Assembly: GCA_032433765.1 (NCBI GenBank)
Contig: JAVIAB010000073.1
Coordinates: 68,801,087 to 68,865,086, forward strand
Length of the DNA stretch: 64,000 nucleotides
Direction of reading: 5' to 3'
Source of the DNA: Megaustenia siamemsis
Taxonomy: Eukaryota; Mollusca; Gastropoda; Stylommatophora; Ariophantidae
Shown in pieces: positions 10,976 through 21,364 of the stretch. Each line of letters starts with the position of its first letter. The stretch's first letter is position 1. The position numbers were made by a program, and so were the translations under genes. The notes beneath the pieces are model-generated. The model was not told where the DNA came from. It searched no databases and saw only the letters and a list, made by a program, of their open reading frames with translations.

Positions 10976-11960
10976 TTGATTATTATGACCTAAAAGTGTC
11001 AAATATGGCCTAAAAATATGAAATAGCACAAATTTTTATACACTTTCATAATTTGACAGTCTTATAGTGTAAGTCATGTCTCTCTAGTTTACAGAAACTG
11101 TTTGATCATTTGTCATCTGACACCATTGGACATGGTATATAGACTGTGTTATGGAAAGAGTTAACCCGCTTTTCGGTTTTTAAAAAAAAAATTGGCCTCA
11201 TGTTTATTTTTATTCAGATGATCTGTCAAATTATCTGCTAAGGCATCTACATCCTTTATGTTCTGGTTCCGCTTTCATGTCTTTGTCAATGAGTAATTTC
11301 TGAGGCGGCACATCTCTATGACTTTACCTTCTTTTCAATTTTTGAACACATTTATTCTCCCTCAGTGTCTCCAATTACTTTCGCACTAAAGGAGTGTCTA
11401 TTTGTGTTATCACCATTTCAAATAGTGAAGCCACTTACAATAGTATTCCTGTTTGAAGTCTTACTTCAGAACAAACTTTCTTACAGTACTGTCACTCATG
11501 TGTACAGCTGCTTGGTGCTGTGTTTTGGCCAAATGTCTTTTTTTATATTTGAACTTCAAATGTTTATCCTATTAGTGGTCTTTAATTTTCTATTTAAATA
11601 TTTATGATAAATTATGTGGTCTTAGTTATACACACATATTTATTCAGGCATGTTTCAATAAAATTACAAAGTCAAATTTTTTCTGCTTAATAAAGGGTCA
11701 TCTAAATGAAAGTTTTATTGTAGCTAAAATTACAACAAATATGACCAAATATAACAAAAAATATGCATTTATTTATTTATGCCCTCAATTTGGTCAAAAT
11801 ATGACCTAAACATATTTTATGGTCAAAACATTTTATGGTATGACCAATAAAAACGGTATCAGAGTTCAGAAAGGCTTGAAACATGTTGAAATGAAAAAGA
11901 TTTTTAAAATGTATGTCATATATGTATGGCAAACTACCTTCTTAAATTGCCTGGAATAAA
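10976..11960. other. Unassigned; includes a TTAA-ended motif
   Basis: At about 11151-11167 the text 'gttatggaaagagttaaccc' occurs; similar ends are at 23470 and 39460. Otherwise AT-rich with no gene seen. Confidence 0.35.
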
Positions 11961-11965
11961 CATGA

Positions 11966-12472
11966 CAAAAAATGAAAAATATCTTATGCAACAAATCTAT
12001 GTCAATAAAAATGAGAAAGAGAGTTCATCGGTGCTATATAGAACCAATTCTGACCTATGGAAGCGAATCATGGACAGTAGACAAGCAAATGAAAAGACGA
12101 TTAGAGGCCACAGAGATGGAATTTCTCAGAAGAATGTTGAAAGTTCCCTGGACAGATAAAAAGACCAATAAGGAAGTTCTCAAAGAGGCCAACACAAAAA
12201 GGGAGCTCTTAAAAAACATCAGAAAGAAGCAATCAACATTTTTCGGGCACATCATGAGAAGAGGAAAATTTGAATACTTGGTTACAACTGGCAAAATAAA
12301 AGGAAAGAGAGATCGCGGACGACAAAGAGAGAAAATACTGGATAGCTTGGTGTCATGGCATGGAAAACATTCAACAACAGAACTGATACGATGCACTGTA
12401 GATAGAAGATTGTGGACGGACATGATCGCCTACGCCAACCGGCAGGGTACATGATGATGATGATGATGACGA
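11966..12472 (+). mobile_element. LINE family A, 5'-truncated, intact C-terminal frame and (GAT)n tail
   Basis: A single open frame (about 160 codons, 11972-12454) encodes the C-terminal part of an APE-type LINE reverse transcriptase: RVHRCYIEPILTYGSESWTV, then FLRRMLKVPWT, then FFGHIMRRGK, then KGKRDRGRQREK. It ends two dozen bases before (GAT)n, the microsatellite-like 3' tail. The frame is uninterrupted, which suggests a fairly recent insertion. It lies inside the SUN gene intron between 9196 and 14109. Full-length relatives on the minus strand are at 35612-36523 and 49465-50612. Confidence 0.9.
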
Positions 12473-12479
12473 TGTCAGT

Positions 12480-14108
12480 AAAAAATATGATGTGTCATAA
12501 ATATCCAAGCCCTAGTAATTACTATCTTAAGATACTGAAAATAAACAGAGAAAAGATATTTATTCTACAGAACCCATCCATTGTCAATTTGTTCAAATAA
12601 GGTATTTTATAATTAATATTTGTGCTTCCCCTTGAGCTTAAGTTATAATAGAATGCAAAAAACAATGAAACTATAAGGGTTAATTTACAAACACAGTGAA
12701 AATAAGTACTTAATTAGAAATAACTCTGGTCTAAAGTAATTAGGATAAGAGGACTTTAAGATACATGAGAGATAATGACAAACAGTATATGTATGATGCT
12801 AACTAGGAGAAAACAATTGTGACAAGCAAAGTGTAAGCATGATATAATGCACAAAAGATATGAAAAACAATTAAAAGAACAACTAATTATCAGAAATAGT
12901 ATTAGAAAAACAGACAACCAAATAACAAAATGTAGAAAAAAAAAATGGATAAGAATCATGACAAACATTGGACTGGCCTTTTAACCGATATTTTAGTTGT
13001 CCCTTGTTTTAGCGTGGAAAAGCAGAGCACAAATGATCAAAAAAACAACGACATCATCATTATGCACTCAGTAAAATACAATTCCTAAATGTTTTTTAAA
13101 ATACAACTTCTGCAAGCACTTAAAACAGAATTGAATTATATTAATTTGACAATTTTTTTGTAATTTCTTAAATAATCTCTTTTATAGTATATAAAATACA
13201 TTTGTAATAATTTATAATGGCATTTTTAGATAACAGCTGATCTGCATTTTTTGTGCCTAACTAAGAACATAATTAACCTGACCTAGCAGTCTGGTATATC
13301 TACTGTGTTGTAGGAAAGAAAGAATTAATGCTTTTAAAAAAAACTATGCGGCAAAGAAACATCAATTAAAGTGTAAATGAACTGTCACCTATATAGTTAT
13401 TACAGATATTATTTCTCAATCTCTCTGCAGTGTAGTTTTGCCATATTCATGTTTAAATGTGTAGGTCATGCTGACTTTTTATCGGTAAAGATTAGAATCA
13501 ATAGTGACTAGTTACAAAATTTTCTTTTAGTCTAATTGAACATTGTCAGCAGTGAAACTTCACAGAACAAAGAGTGGTATATTAAATTATTAATCCAGAT
13601 AGTTTTTTCTTCTTAAAAATGCAAAAACATGCAATAGTAACAGGGAATTTTAACGTAGTTAGTTTTTTTTACGACATTTCAGGTCAGCCCCAATTGCTGC
13701 CGCTGTTGTGTAATAATTTGTGCTGTAAAGTCAGGCTTAATGCTTGAAGGCAGAACTAAGAAGTGGTCATCATTATATAGAAAACAAAGTACCGTGATCG
13801 AAGAAGCATGATGACTAACATAACAAATTAATGAGATCAAAATGACAATAAGAGATCTTGTAATCAGCAATAACAAATTATGACAAAAGCCGAACAGAAG
13901 GTGAGTGGAGAACTCAAATGGTCAAAGATGTTTGAAAAAGTAGTTATCAATTCAGAATATTAGGATATGACTGTTATCATTGTAAAAAAAAAAATCAAGT
14001 AAAAAAGTTGAAGGTATGTTGAAGATATATTATTAAACTCCAAAAATTGTCCAAACATATTTTTAATGTTAAAAAATAGCTAAAGGAGATAGATAAAACA
14101 TTTCATAC
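12480..14108. other. Unassigned intronic sequence
   Basis: No supported exon or recognisable repeat. Confidence 0.35.
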
Positions 14109-14221
14109 TTGAATGATTTCCCTTGCACTGGAAGAATGATACCACAAGGGAATGCCAAAGATATTGTACATAGTCCCTGATTTAGCAAAGTATGTGTCAC
14201 TGCTGCACAATATTGAACCAC
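14109..14221 (-). CDS. SUN-domain protein, exon for the N-terminal part of the SUN domain
   Basis: This 113-nt exon lies between atatgtttcag|GTGG and CAA|gtatga on the minus strand. It enters in phase 1 and leaves in phase 0. Joined to the exon at 18052-18136, the split codon gives Gly and the frame reads ...ESIG-GSILCSSDTYFAKSG... and then NIFGIPLWYHSSSAREIIQ. The last segment matches the near-invariant 'LFGIPLWYFSQSPR-VIQP' of SUN domains, and the next exon begins with Pro-Asp, as in the family. The region before it forms the KASH lid in known structures. The acceptor lies only about 25-30 bp from a 770-bp minisatellite in the upstream intron. Confidence 0.94.
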
Positions 14222-14249
14222 CTGAAACATATAACCAGATGTCATTATT

Positions 14250-15022
14250 TGTCTAACATTGAGTCATTTGTCTACCATTGAGTCATTTGTTTACCATTGA
14301 GTCATTTGTCTACCATTGAGTCATTTGTCTACCATTGAGTCATTTGTTTACCATTGAGTCATTTGTCTACCATTGAGTCATTTGTCTATCATTGAGTCAT
14401 TTGTCTACCATTGAGTCATTTGTTTACCATTGAGTCATTTGTTTACCATTGAGTCATTTGTCTACCATTGAGTCATTTGTTTACCATTGAGTCATTTGTC
14501 TACCATTGAGTAATTTGTTTACCATTGAGTCATTTGTCTACCATTGAGTCATTTGTTTACCATTGAGTCATTTGTCTACCATTGAGTCATTTGTTTACCA
14601 TTGAGTCATTTGTTTACCATTGAGTCATTTGTCTACCATTGAGTAATTTGTTTACCATTGAGTCATTTGTCTACCATTGAGTCATTTGTTTACCATTGAG
14701 TCATTTGTTTACCATTGAGTCATTTGTCTACCTTTGAGTCATTTGTTTACCATTGAGTCATTTGTCTACCATTGAGTAATTTGTTTACCATTGAGTCATT
14801 TGTTTACCATTGAGTCATTTGTTTACCATTGAGTCATTTGTTTACCATTGAGTAATTTGTCTACCATTGAGTAATTTGTTTACCATTGAGTCATTTGTCT
14901 ACCATTGAGTCATTTTTCTACCATTGAGTCATTTGTCTACCATTGAGTCATTTGTCTACCATTGAGTCATTTTTCTACCATTGAGTCATTTGTCTACCAT
15001 TGAGTCATTTTTCTACCATTGA
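14250..15022. repeat. Minisatellite, 19-bp unit, about 40 copies
   Basis: Tandem array of 'attgagtcatttgtctacc' with C/T and C/A variants. There are no unique spacers, so it is not a CRISPR array. In the SUN gene orientation it sits directly upstream of the 3' splice site of the exon at 14109-14221. Confidence 0.98.
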
Positions 15023-15114
15023 GCATGCTTCAGGAGCACAAGATAACTACTTTCATGAATCTGATAAAGCAGAAAATTAATTACGAGAATTTAAGTATGG
15101 TTAAGTATGGTACT

Positions 15115-15197
15115 ATCACCATACTATTACTAACACTATATTCCCTATATGCCACTTGGCGTGACGGGGGCCACTTTACTTTTTTTTTTTTTTTTAC
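15115..15197 (+). mobile_element. SINE family 1, 3' fragment
   Basis: Contains 'actaacactatattcccta' and 'cacttggcgtgacgggggcc' followed by actttac and poly(T), the standard 3' end of SINE family 1; the tRNA head is missing. Confidence 0.8.
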
Positions 15198-15565
15198 TAT
15201 AAATACTTTTTAAAAACATTTTTATTAATTTCTTGGTTTCACTAAGAACTGATGTAAAAGATCATCTCATTAATATAATGAGTTCACTAAGAACTGATGT
15301 AAAAGATCATCTCATTAATATAATGAGTTCACTAAGAACTGATGCAAAAGATCACCTCATTAATATAATGAGTTCACTAAGAACTGATGTAAAAGATCAT
15401 CTATACAAGATCATTTCATTAATATATTGGGTTCACTAAGAACTGATGTAAAAGATCATCTATATAAGAACATATCATTAATATATTGAGTTCACTAAGA
15501 ACTGATGTAAAAGATCATCTATATAAGATCATTTCATTAATATATTGGGTTCACTAAGAACTGAT

Positions 15566-16703
15566 ATTGGTGGGCCGAGCAGAAGATGTCATCAAACAGG
15601 TTTGTGGGCTTACCAATATCAGCGTTGGTGAGGAGTGGATACCGGTGCCTACGTCTTTCAAGGGGACTTTCTCGTGTATTGTCACACTCGACAGGAAAGG
15701 TAGGGAACAGAACCCGGTCGTGTTAATGCTCAGGTCAACGGTCTCATCTGCGATAACACCGATGAGAAAGATGCAGTCATCTTACAGACGGATCTGTAAG
15801 ACGACACCAAAGAAGTGCATGGGCATTTACAGCACGCTCGGCAGGCAGAATAGTCTACAAAGACAGTAGTGCATATGTCGTGACCACGAGTAGCATGACA
15901 ATGGAGGCGATGGCAGTGACCAAGGCATTCAAATGGTTAGAGTCACAAGACTACACCCACACATGTATACTGAGTGATTCGAAGAGCATGATTAAAAAAG
16001 TGGAGGCGGGCTCTGTACGCATGCAATGGGTAGAGTCGTTGCAGAAATCCAAAATACGTAAGGTCACCTTTGTCTATGTCCCTGGACATGCGGGAGTACA
16101 GGGAAATGAAAGGGCGGATGGGTGTCCGGTTAGCGCAATCGATAGGCGGTTGGCTTACCACGGCAACAGCCTGGGTTCGTACCCTGGCGAGGACACCTGG
16201 GTTTTACTAATTCCCTAAAAATTAGTACCTCTGAAGTCGGAGTAAATCTGCCTGCATGGCGAGGGGCATCCTGTAATGGGATAAAACAGACTTTACACGC
16301 AAAATTCAGTCCCACAAAATTGAGTGGGTGGGACTTCGTCAGAGGTCAAAGCTGACGAAAGCGAACGAATGAACGAAAGGGCGGACAGGTTGGCTAGCTG
16401 CGCTGTCGTTGAGGACGGGCAACCAACGGATCGGGCGGACATCATCAATGCCCTCCGAGATGTGGGAAGAGCACAGGACTTCGACAAACACAGATCCACG
16501 TCACTTCTTCGGATGATGGAAATGGGAGTTAAGTTGGGCACAGCCAGAAATGAGACACTTAGTGGCCGTGTAAGAAGACTTATCAACCAACATAGAACTG
16601 GAGTCGTCAGTCGCTGGACACTGAGGGAATTGCTGAGGAGGGGATCTGAGCACCTATGGACATGTTCGGAGTGCAATGATGATGACTCACAAATAACTCA
16701 ATA
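15566..16703 (+). mobile_element. LINE family I (RNase H-bearing), 5'-truncated copy
   Basis: Broken frames encode GRAEDVIKQVCGLTNISVGE, then after frameshifts a ribonuclease H region (KWLESQDYTHTCILSDSKSM; VTFVYVPGHAGVQGNERAD) and a C-terminal tail (HLWTCSECNDD). Its 3' end is 'tcacaaataactcaat'. Target-site duplication 'actaagaactgat' is at 15553-15565 and 16704-16716. A SINE of family 2 is inserted in the RNase H-encoding part. The best preserved relative is on the minus strand at 41393-43450. Confidence 0.9.
16119..16374 (+). mobile_element. SINE family 2 inserted in the LINE
   Basis: A tRNA-like head ('gggtgtccggttagcgcaat' with 'gcctgggttcgtaccctggc' as B box) is followed by a body ending 'ctgacgaaagcgaacgaat'. 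The target-site duplication 'gaaagggcgga' is visible at 16108-16118 and 16375-16385. The only other copy in the window is 44344-44597, on the opposite strand. Confidence 0.92.
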
Positions 16704-16803
16704 ACTAAGAACTGATGTAAAAGATCATCTATATAAGATCATTTCATTAATATATTGGGTTCACTAAGAACTGATGTAAAAGATCATCTACATAAGATCA
16801 TTT

Positions 16804-17200
16804 GATGATGATGATGATGATGATGCGTTCGTCCGATGATTTGAGGTATTCTAACGGATACGAACCGTAGACTTCCTCCTCGTCATCCGCCCTTAAAAGG
16901 ACGTTAAGTGGACGTAGTTACGTTGTGTTGCAGTTTGCAGTGAAACACTGTGATATCTGCGCCTTTCGGCCCAACACATCCGATTTCAGCCGACGCTTTT
17001 TTTGTGTACCGGGTTCGTCTTCCCACTTCGATCCCTGCTCGCTTGGCCAGACTAGACAGGTTAGTCTGTTTCTAGAGGCACCACGAAGAGGTGTAGCAGG
17101 GTCTGGATGGTTCTGGTTCACCGATCCTGGCGCAAGCCATCAGTTATGAGTCACTGACGACTTCCAGCTCTGGTGCTGGGGGGGGCGCGCCTTCGCCTCC
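16804..17200 (-). mobile_element. GC-rich insertion with (ATC)n tail, unknown retroelement
   Basis: The block is much richer in GC than its surroundings, with a (GAT)n run at its low-coordinate end, equal to an (ATC)n 3' tail on the minus strand. A 12-bp target duplication, 'ataagatcattt', lies at 16792-16803 and 17201-17212. It has no convincing protein match: two overlapping frames of about 70 codons on opposite strands carry no motif I recognise. A 5'-truncated LINE 3' region or a SINE are both possible. Confidence 0.65.
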
Positions 17201-17619
17201 ATAAGATCATTTTATTAATATATTGGATTCACTAAGAACTGATGTAAAAGATCATCTATATAAGATCATTTTATTAATATATTGGGTTCACTAAGAACTG
17301 ATGTAAAAGATCATCTATACAAGATCATTTCATTAATATATTGGGTTCACTAAGAACTGATGTAAAAGATCATCTATATATGATCATTTCATTAATAGGG
17401 TTCACTAAGAACTGATGTAAAAGATCATCTATACAAGATCATTTTATTAATATATTGGGTTCACTAAGAACTGATGTAAAAGATCATCTCATTGTTATAA
17501 TGAGTTCACTAACAACTGATGTACAACATCATCTCTTTAAAATATTTGTTTCTTTAAGAACTGCTAACAAGATTATCTGATTAATATCTTGAGTTTACTA
17601 AGAAGTGTAAACTAGATCA

Positions 17620-17890
17620 TCTATATTACATCACCATCAGGTTGCATGTCGTTTGCAGAACATTGCATTCACCACAGTCTGTCTGATAGAATCTCTATCT
17701 CTAGCAGGTCTCCCACTTCTTCTGTTGTCATATTCAAGGTCTCCTTGATGTCTTGAAACCACCTTCTTTTTGGCCTGTTCCTGCTGCATCACCTAGGAAC
17801 CATGCCTTCCATTATTGTTCTTTACGGCATACTGTGCCCTTTGACGTGACCATAGTATTTTAATTTCCTCACTAGAATGGTATTTATAAG
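17620..17890 (-). mobile_element. LINE 3'-end relic
   Basis: The minus strand reads PKRRWFQDIKETLNMTTEEV then GDLLEIE, the usual LINE C-terminal pattern 'RPRKRW-DDIKE-L', with stops. It ends near 'catcaccatc' (GAT-like tail). The family was not assigned. Confidence 0.6.
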
Positions 17891-18051
17891 CCAGTTCAAG
17901 ATCATCTCATTAAAACATTGAGTCCAAAATTTACTTGACCCTGTTTCCCATCATTTAAAAAGAATTCCAACTGAAGTGAGCTCACAACACCAGGACTGCA
18001 TGCACAACTGTTCAGCGCACTGTATGGATATGAAAAAAAAGTGACCCTTAC

Positions 18052-18136
18052 CAATAGATTCCAAGGCATAGTCTGCCAAACCAAGACGATCAGCATTGTA
18101 CTTTGCTAAAGCTTCTTGGACGATGTCTTTGGTTGA
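18052..18136 (-). CDS. SUN-domain protein, exon just before the SUN domain
   Basis: This 85-nt exon is bounded by tgtccacatag|TCA and ATTG|gtaagg on the minus strand and leaves in phase 1. It encodes TKDIVQEALAKYNADRLGLA and DYALESI, matching the alpha-helical segment that precedes and caps vertebrate SUN domains ('V-(E/S)AL-LYS-D(R/K)(T/I)GM-D(Y/F)ALES-GG'). Its split glycine codon is completed by the exon at 14109-14221. Exons further upstream, for the coiled coil, membrane span and nucleoplasmic part, were not recognised with confidence. Candidates are given separately. Confidence 0.93.
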
Positions 18137-19215
18137 CTATGTGGACACAAAGTTTGGACAAATTAAAGAGTTTTGGAATTTATATTTGCTTAAAAATAAC
18201 AATAAATAAAACGAAAACACCATTACTCTTGCCGTGTTTGCCTCTGTAGATGGAGTTAAGCAAATCAAGTAATGACAGTGGAAACTAATCAACACAGTGT
18301 TTCATTGTTATTTTTCACCGTACAAAAATTCGTGAAGTATAATTCAACAAAGTTCATGCTGTTTCTGACCGTACTGTTTGTTATTTATGTCATTAACTTG
18401 TGACATAGACTGACTGTGTTTGAAGTTGACCTGTTATCGTTAATGTGAGAGCATATACGTGCTACATTGTATGAAGTTTTGTTGAAATTAGATAATCATT
18501 GTAAAGACAACATGCACATGTTTGAGCAAGACAATGAAAGATAATTCTGAAAAACTACTAACATATGGTATGATAACAAAGAAAAACTGAATCAAAGCAG
18601 CTGATTATTATCTGAAATGCACAGACTAGTTATCCATACACAGTGCAATAAATATATTTAAAATTATGTAATTTCATCAATGCACACATAAACAGCACAA
18701 ACTATTACAGCTTGTTATAAGTACAAAGACAAAAATGAGAAACATCAGAAACTATTTTTGTAAACATTTAACAATAAGTTTGCAGTAAATGAGCAGAAAA
18801 CAGTTTGTGACTCATAGATGATTACTGACATCAGGATCAGTGCATCAGACAAGATCAAGATTTTATTCCATTTCCGCTTAGAAAAATAATAGAAAAGAGT
18901 CGCAACAAATATGGATCACAGAGAGAAGATACCCCAAACCTAATAAATGTTGAGCTGAAGTTGAAAGTGTTGGGATGGAAGGTATAGATATTATAGCTTG
19001 TTTTAGACAAAATGGCAGCTTATTTATATTCGAGCCATGGACTAAGCAATGTTTACTTTGAACACCACGATATCTGTTATTGCAGCGAGTTGGCAGATTT
19101 TTGAAAATGTATTCAAGGGTTTGAACATAAATGTTTGTTCGCAGTTCATTAACCTTCACTGTAGATAAAGTCTTTATTTTGATGGCTTCGTTTGTGACCT
19201 TGGTAGCTAAGGACC
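18137..19215. other. Unassigned intronic sequence
   Basis: No supported exon or repeat. Confidence 0.35.
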
Positions 19216-19221
19216 TAACTT

Positions 19222-20169
19222 GTGCAAACGGATGGCATTGGCGAGGATCATTTTGAATCTATGAACTGGGCTCATTTTGTGTTTAATTCAAAAGCATATG
19301 TGCTTTTTAACCAAAGACCTTTTTTGGGAGGACTCAAGGAAGATATCCCCGATGGAAGAATAAATTGTACTATTAGTCCCATAAATGATTCGCTTCCAGA
19401 GGTTTATGAAGTAAACAAAGCAGTTTTGTCATTGCAAGTGAATAATGTCCACACCTATAATTGGCCAGGATTGTGTAGCAGCAGCAGCTTTATAGCGAAC
19501 ACAGAAAACATCATAGGATTGTGCTGTTCTGAAACAGCTATGCCATGCTACCCTAGAATTGCCTTTATTGGGATTACTGTGACCACAAACCACTCTTCAT
19601 GTGTGTGCCACATATTTACACCCCAGAAAGAAATACTGAATATAACAACATCATATGCCGTCTGTGATATTAATGACCACAAACCAGGAGCCTCCTGTAT
19701 GATTGATACAACTGTTGCACCAAGCACTTCATCAGCACAGCCAGATCTATGGAATGTTAATCTGACATTGTTCTTGAATGATGTCCAAGTTAATGAGACA
19801 TCAGAATCGTGTGGCAGCAGCTACATGAAGGGAGCAGAGAACATCAAGTTCTGCTGCTATAAAGGAGACTTGCCTTGCTATCCCAGAATTGCCTAAAATG
19901 GGATCACTGTAGTTGAAAACTTCTCCTCTTGTGTAAACTACACATTCACATCCAAGAGTGAATCAGTGAAGGTCACAAAATCATATTATCTCTGTGGTTT
20001 TACTAACTACAGGTCAGGTGGCTTCTTTTGGATTGGAAATGATAACTTACCACCACTGTGTGTCTATATGTTTGGAATTGGAGTCATCAACGATGGCCTA
20101 ACATCATCAAGTGCTACGACGATCATCATTTTCGGGAGGACGCGAACTTCCATGGTGTATGGTGGATAG
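19222..20169 (+). pseudogene. Cysteine-rich tandem-module protein with an in-frame stop
   Basis: One reading frame runs 19222-19893, meets TAA at 19894-19896, and continues open to 20169. The frame has no ATG at 19222 (GTG); the first ATG is at 19261. Two modules of about 75-80 residues are related. Module 1 has IGLCCSETAMPCYPRIAFIG then SSCVCHIFT and SYAVC; module 2 has IKFCCYKGDLPCYPRIA, stop, NGITVVENFSSCVNYTFTS and SYYLC. Between them is a Thr/Ser/Pro-rich linker. Cysteines, N-glycosylation sequons (NCT, NDS, NHS, NLT, NET) and the repeat suggest a secreted or extracellular protein, but no signal peptide is visible, so an upstream exon may be missing. The stop lies exactly where module 1 has 'FI'. 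A splice donor-like CAG|gtcagg follows module 2 near 20011. The family is not recognised. It is a pseudogene, or a gene with a variant or sequencing-error stop. Confidence 0.6.
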
Positions 20170-21026
20170 GCGGCAGGAACCATTGAAGGCTATGTCTGAA
20201 AAGTGTTCCTTCTTGCAGTTTCCTCATATTCCAAGTCCGGCTTGTTGCAGGAGCTGCTGAGTTAAGTGCTCTGTGCACACCGTGAGCTGTGTCTCATCCG
20301 TTTTGATCCTGTTTCGATATCTCGCTTGTTTACGATGAATTATGATATTGTATGACAGGGAACAGTTGGCTGTGTTCACTTTCTGCGTGGTTTCGCCTTA
20401 TGTCTTTTAGCGTGTGCTGGGACTGCTACGATGGGGACTACAGTTACCTTTCTTTGTTTGGGAGATGTGTTAGTAATTCGGATGATTCCACTGGCACGGG
20501 CGGTTGAGCAATTATGGATTTTAATTCGTTTGCAGTGATACCGAGGCCTTCCATAACCAATAACCAATGCACCCATTGAATGCCCCTTAAATGGTGGACA
20601 ACAAAAGGGGTAAATGTTGAGTAAACATAAAGGGAGAAGTATGGTGTGATTTATAGCAAATCTCAGCTTAACTTGACTAAATCTCATTTTTTAGGAGCTG
20701 AATGCTCTCATCAGTCCATGGCCTTTCATTAAAAAGCTATGTGCCTTCCTCAGTTGTTCAGCCAATCAGAAAACTATATTAACAATTAATGAAGACGCTG
20801 GTGGCATTGCACATCAGGTAGTTGGCAGCAGAAAATTAACTGATAATTCACTGTTTTCCTAAAGTGATTACAATGTTTGGAGTTAATTCACATGCAGTGT
20901 CTGTTCTATTTAGGTGTTGGAGGATCAAACTGGTCTCTTCTTATTAGATGATTGGATCATGAGGGTCTGGCTTTGCACTCTGTCTGAACAGTGAATGGCT
21001 ATAATTTTTAAAAAATAATGGTCACT
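20170..21026. other. Unassigned sequence
   Basis: Moderately GC-richer at 20130-20500, with a 103-codon minus-strand frame (20376-20687) that lacks any recognised motif. Confidence 0.35.
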
Positions 21027-21038
21027 ACTTCAGCCATT

Positions 21039-21290
21039 AGGGAGCAGCGATAGCTCAGTGGTTAGTGAACTGGACTACCACGGACAAGGGGTAGGGTTTG
21101 ATCCCAACCGACGGCTTCCGGGTTCACCCAGCCTTAAATGGGTACCGGATTTTTTTCTGGGAAAGTAAAGCAGCACGGGCGTAATACTGACCACATTACC
21201 CCAAGAATCATGTGCTGAAGGTCTGTAAAATATAGGGTCACTAACACCATACGCTACTCGGCGTGACGGGGGTACTTTACTTTTTTACTT
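21039..21290 (+). mobile_element. SINE family 1, copy 1
   Basis: tRNA-like head 'gcgatagctcagtggttagt' (A box) and 'gggtttgatcccaaccgac' (B box), a body with 'cacccagccttaaatgggta' and 'gggaaagtaaagcagcacgg', and tail 'cggcgtgacgggggtac' + tttac. Target-site duplication 'acttcagccatt' at 21027-21038 and 21291-21302. Confidence 0.97.
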
Positions 21291-21364
21291 ACTTCAGCCA
21301 TTCTTGCTAATAATTTCTTATTGAATATGCTTATTAAATGTTGAATATTGTCCTTGTTGAAGTT

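Larger units (their letters stand above)
15225..17560. repeat. Minisatellite, 45/59-bp unit, split by two insertions
   Basis: Units begin 'ttcactaagaactgatgtaa' + 'aagatcatct'. A shorter form (about 45 bp, ending cattaatataatgag) and a longer form (about 59 bp, with 'atataagatcatttcattaa' and tatattggg) alternate. The array is interrupted at 15566-16703 by a LINE and at 16804-17200 by a GC-rich insert, both with target-site duplications made of repeat sequence. The 68-codon frame at 15233-15439 is a product of the 45-bp unit. Confidence 0.96.

Noticed and set aside
14250..15022. Regular short repeat resembling a CRISPR array
   Set aside because: The units are directly adjacent with no unique spacers, and the genome is eukaryotic; it is a minisatellite.
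21043..21115. Possible functional tRNA gene
   Set aside because: The A and B boxes are those of a SINE head; the fold and the following body are SINE family 1, with target-site duplications.
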